A program made the position numbers and the translations under genes. From Rhizorhabdus sp. (GTDB lineage Bacteria; Pseudomonadota; Alphaproteobacteria; Sphingomonadales; Sphingomonadaceae), in assembly GCA_004297635.1 (NCBI GenBank), contig SCUQ01000311.1, positions 1 through 16,554 of the forward strand: a stretch of 16,554 nt of DNA. The letters run 5' to 3'. The notes beneath the pieces are model-generated. The model ran no database searches, was not told the origin of the DNA, and saw only the letters and a list, made by a program, of their open reading frames with translations. Of the stretch, positions 14,477 through 16,554 are shown one piece after another. Each line of letters starts with the position of its first letter. The first letter of the stretch is position 1.

Positions 14477-15223
14477 TCAGCCCTTGAACACATCCTTCGC
14501 CGCGCGGCGGCGGGCCAGCTCCCCGGCCGAGCCGGCGCGCATGAACGGATTGGTGGCGCGTTCGAGCGCAATCGTCGTCGGCACCGTCGGTTCGCCGCGG
14601 GCGCGGGCGTCGTCGACAGCCGCCATCCGCGCCTGGATCGCCGCATTGTCGGGCTCGGCGGCGAGCGCATAGCGGCCGTTGGACTGGGTATATTCATGCG
14701 CGCAATAGACGGCGGTTTCGCCAGGCAGCGCGGACAGCCGCGCCATATTGTCGAACATCTGCTCGGCCGTGCCTTCGAACAGCCGGCCGCAGCCCATCGC
14801 GAACAGCGTGTCGCCGACGAACACCGCCTGCGCATCGGGCAGGTGGATGGCGATGTGGCCGGCGGTGTGCGCCGGAACCTCCATCACCCGGCCCTCGATC
14901 GCGCCGAGGCGCACGCTGTCGCCTTCCTTCAGCGCGACATCGAAGCTGGGAATCTTTGCCGCCTCTGCGGCCGGCGCGCTCACGGTGGCACCGGTCGCCG
15001 CCTTGATCGCGTCATTGCCGCCGATATGGTCGGCATGCCAGTGGGTGTTCCAGATCTGCCCGATCGCCCAGCCGCGCCTTGCCGCCTCCGCGAGCACCGG
15101 TTCGGCCACCGCCGGATCGACCACGGCGGTCTCCCCGGTGGCATCATCGTGCAGCAGCCAGATATAATTGTCGCTGAGCACCGGAATGCGGACGACCTGA
15201 AGGCCCGGGCCGCCTGGCGCCAT
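14477..15223 (-). CDS. gloB: Hydroxyacylglutathione hydrolase (glyoxalase II)
   Basis: GloB hydrolyses S-lactoylglutathione to D-lactate and glutathione, the second step of methylglyoxal detoxification. The 248-residue metallo-beta-lactamase-fold protein has the metal motif THWHADH (60-66), H119 in PAHTAGH, D138 in GDTLF, the GCGRLFEG block (144-151) and H176 in CAHEYT. Glyoxalase II-specific C-terminal residues (NPFMRAG) are present. The ATG at 15223 has GGAG at 7 bases; a GTG directly before it (15226) is possible. The start overlaps the gloA stop, so the two glyoxalase steps are co-translated. Confidence 0.95.
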   Translation of the reverse strand: MAPGGPGLQVVRIPVLSDNYIWLLHDDATGETAVVDPAVAEPVLAEAARRGWAIGQIWNTHWHADHIGGNDAIKAATGATVSAPAAEAAKIPSFDVALKEGDSVRLGAIEGRVMEVPAHTAGHIAIHLPDAQAVFVGDTLFAMGCGRLFEGTAEQMFDNMARLSALPGETAVYCAHEYTQSNGRYALAAEPDNAAIQARMAAVDDARARGEPTVPTTIALERATNPFMRAGSAGELARRRAAKDVFKG

Positions 15224-15636
15224 CACCAGACTCCGGTGTTCGGCATCGATGCCCAGGGCTCGGCGGGATCGAGCCGCCCGTCCTGGAGCAGCTCGATCGA
15301 GATATTGTCGGGGGTGCGGACGAAGGCCATGTGGCCGTCGCGCGGCGGGCGGTTGATCGTCACCCCGGCGTCCATCAGCCGCTGGCAGGTCTCGTAGATA
15401 TTGTCGACGCGATAGGCGAGGTGGCCGAAATTGCGGCCGCCATCATAGCCCTTTTCATCCCAATTATGGGTAAGCTCGACCTGTGCCGCCTCATCCCCCG
15501 GGGCCGCCAGGAAGATCAGGGTGTAGCGGCCCTGCTCACTGTCGAAGCGCTTTATCTCGCGCAGGCCGAGCAGTTCGAAGAAGCGGACGGTAGCCTCCGG
15601 ATCGGAGACGCGGATCATGGTGTGGAGATATTTCAT
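15223..15636 (-). CDS. gloA: Lactoylglutathione lyase (glyoxalase I)
   Basis: GloA isomerises the methylglyoxal-glutathione hemithioacetal to S-lactoylglutathione. The 137-residue protein of the vicinal-oxygen-chelate fold is of the short bacterial size (E. coli 135). The four metal ligands are in place: H5, E54 (VELTHNW), H72 (GHLAYRV) and E115 (SIELLQ). Short enzymes of this type are often nickel-activated, as in E. coli; that is by analogy. I chose the ATG at 15636 because it gives the canonical MKYLHTMIRV start. The ribosome site upstream is weak. The stop overlaps the gloB start. Confidence 0.95.
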   Translation of the reverse strand: MKYLHTMIRVSDPEATVRFFELLGLREIKRFDSEQGRYTLIFLAAPGDEAAQVELTHNWDEKGYDGGRNFGHLAYRVDNIYETCQRLMDAGVTINRPPRDGHMAFVRTPDNISIELLQDGRLDPAEPWASMPNTGVW

Positions 15637-15681
15637 GCGACGAGAGATAGGCTTAGGCCCCCAACCTCTCAACCCTTTGCT

Positions 15682-15752
15682 CGTCACCTAGCGCAGGCTG
15701 GGGTCCATTTGCGAGAAGACAGACATGGATGCCCGCCTGCACTGGCATGACG
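15682..15752. repeat. Paired-hairpin intergenic repeat (element B)
   Basis: This 71-bp element has imperfect terminal inverted repeats. The left arm (15682-15707) begins CGTCA and ends TCCA; the right arm (15726-15752) begins TGGAT and ends ATGACG. Both arms share a central GCAGGC-like core in inverted form, and each can fold on itself (ATGCC/GGCAT on the right; a degraded CCAGC/GCTGG pair on the left). It starts two bases beyond the stop codon of the TPR gene and lies in front of gloA. I recall very similar repeats in many proteobacterial genomes. Confidence 0.72.
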
Positions 15753-15753
15753 G

Positions 15754-16515
15754 CTAGGGCTTCGCTTCCCCACCCCGCAGGGCCAATGCCGCGGCCTTGC
15801 CCGCATTGCTGTCGGGCGCCGACGTCGCCGCCTTCGTCCACGCCGCCCTGGCGTCGGCCATATTGCCGGCGGCGGCGGCGATATTGCCCGCCTCATAGGC
15901 GATCGACGCGTCGTCGGGCGACAGCTGCGCCGCCTGCCGGATCGCGCTGAAGGCCAGCGGCAGATCCTTCATGCGCCGCGCGAGATTGGCGCGCAGCAGC
16001 CAGCCGAGCGGATCGCTGGGCACCAATATGGTCGCCTGCGCCAGATCATCCCTGGCGGCGGGGAGATCGCCGGTGTCGACGGCGGCGCGGGCCCGGTCGA
16101 GATGGACCTCGCCCTTCATCTCCTTCGACAGGCCCGGCAAGGCCAGGGTGCGATCGAAGGCAAGGCCCGCGCGGGCCGATTCGCCGCCTGCCAGCGCGGC
16201 ATTGCCGGCCTGCATCCACAGGATCACCGCTACCGGGTCCTGCGCGATCTGGGCATCCTTGGCGGCGCCTTCGAAGGTCGCGGCGGCGGCCGGCCATTGC
16301 TCGAGCGCGGCCTGGGCAAGCCCCAGACACTGGCGCGCGGCGATGCCGCCGCCCGAGGAGGCCCAGGCCCGCGCCTCCTCCATCGCCTTGTCGGGCGTGC
16401 GCTTGGCAAGCGCCGCGCACCGCTGGCCCCGCGCATTATGCTCCGCCTGGGTCGGCGGCGCGGGCAGGGCGGGTGCCGCGACGGCGGCAGCGGCGGCGAT
16501 CAGGGCGAACATCAT
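15754..16515 (-). CDS. Exported TPR-repeat protein
   Basis: This 253-residue protein starts with a hydrophobic, Ala-rich signal peptide (about residues 1-18). It then has helical tetratricopeptide-type repeats, clearest from about residue 150 to 240 (ARDDLAQATILVPSDPLGWL, then AFSAIRQAAQLSPDDASIAY, then ADARAAWTKAATSAPDSN). TPR domains mediate protein-protein contacts; the partner is unknown. It is probably periplasmic. Two adjacent ATGs (16515 and 16512) could start it; GGAG lies 2 and 5 bases before them. The first forms an ATGA overlap with the stop of an upstream gene, so coupling is likely. Element B lies directly after the stop. Confidence 0.85.
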   Translation of the reverse strand: MMFALIAAAAAVAAPALPAPPTQAEHNARGQRCAALAKRTPDKAMEEARAWASSGGGIAARQCLGLAQAALEQWPAAAATFEGAAKDAQIAQDPVAVILWMQAGNAALAGGESARAGLAFDRTLALPGLSKEMKGEVHLDRARAAVDTGDLPAARDDLAQATILVPSDPLGWLLRANLARRMKDLPLAFSAIRQAAQLSPDDASIAYEAGNIAAAAGNMADARAAWTKAATSAPDSNAGKAAALALRGGEAKP

Positions 16516-16554
16516 GGCTCCATCAGCGGCGCGACGGTCGCGATCAGCAGGGCG
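16512..16554 (-). CDS. C-terminal tail of an upstream gene (cut by window edge)
   Basis: One minus-strand frame reads ALLIATVAPLMEP and stops at a TGA that overlaps the ATG of the TPR gene. The four-base ATGA junction is typical of coupled genes, so this is probably the real end of a neighbouring gene. Thirteen residues are too few to name it. Confidence 0.5.
   Translation of the reverse strand, partial: ALLIATVAPLMEP

Noticed and set aside
1..16554. tRNA, rRNA, CRISPR array, transposase, phage or defence island
   Set aside because: I looked for these on both strands and saw no cloverleaf ends, regularly spaced direct repeats or mobile-element genes; only small non-autonomous hairpin repeats are present.

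Overview
The window is high-GC bacterial chromosome from an alphaproteobacterium, most likely a sphingomonad. Three things support this: a MipZ-type division ATPase, a tandem cold-shock protein with a glycine/arginine-rich linker, and a PgmG-type phosphomannomutase/phosphoglucomutase. The intergenic paired-hairpin repeats look like those I know from sphingomonad genomes. The taxonomic call rests on protein resemblance from memory, not on a search. I see no rRNA, tRNA, CRISPR array, transposase, integrase, phage gene or toxin-antitoxin pair. The content is almost all housekeeping.

Layout, left to right. (1) 1-1289: the 3' part of a double cold-shock-domain gene (+), a shared bidirectional terminator, then Tat-exported msrB (-), which diverges from queG. 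(2) 1290-3694 (+): queG (tRNA queuosine), a 3-hydroxybutyryl-CoA dehydrogenase and a DUF952 gene whose start overlaps the dehydrogenase stop. (3) 3697-4536 (-): panC, diverging from mipZ. (4) 4620-7270 (+): mipZ, a membrane J-domain gene overlapping it by 4 bases, and pgmG. (5) 7300-7407: a multi-hairpin intergenic repeat, followed by a ligase-associated DEXH helicase (+) and a small HEAT-like protein (+). (6) 10343-11551: an uncharacterised exported protein (-) diverging from a small outer-membrane beta-barrel (+) with a strong terminator. (7) 11736-13947 (+): dnaN, a 90-bp paired-hairpin repeat, and glsA glutaminase. (8) 13999-16554 (-): a leftward run of an upstream gene tail, an exported TPR protein, a second paired-hairpin repeat, gloA, gloB and a small exported cysteine-containing protein.

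Functional links visible in the sequence are few. gloA and gloB overlap and encode the two steps of glutathione-dependent methylglyoxal detoxification. mipZ and the J-domain gene overlap and are probably translationally coupled. The dehydrogenase and the DUF952 gene overlap by one base. The other neighbours look unrelated in pathway.

I found no convincing new multi-gene system. The features most worth a second look are non-coding: two intergenic elements with the same paired-hairpin plan, one of which shows compensatory changes between its two arms. Also of note are a helicase separated from its usual DNA-repair partners next to a small HEAT-like protein, and the mipZ/J-domain coupling. No gene-free stretch exceeds 300 bases.
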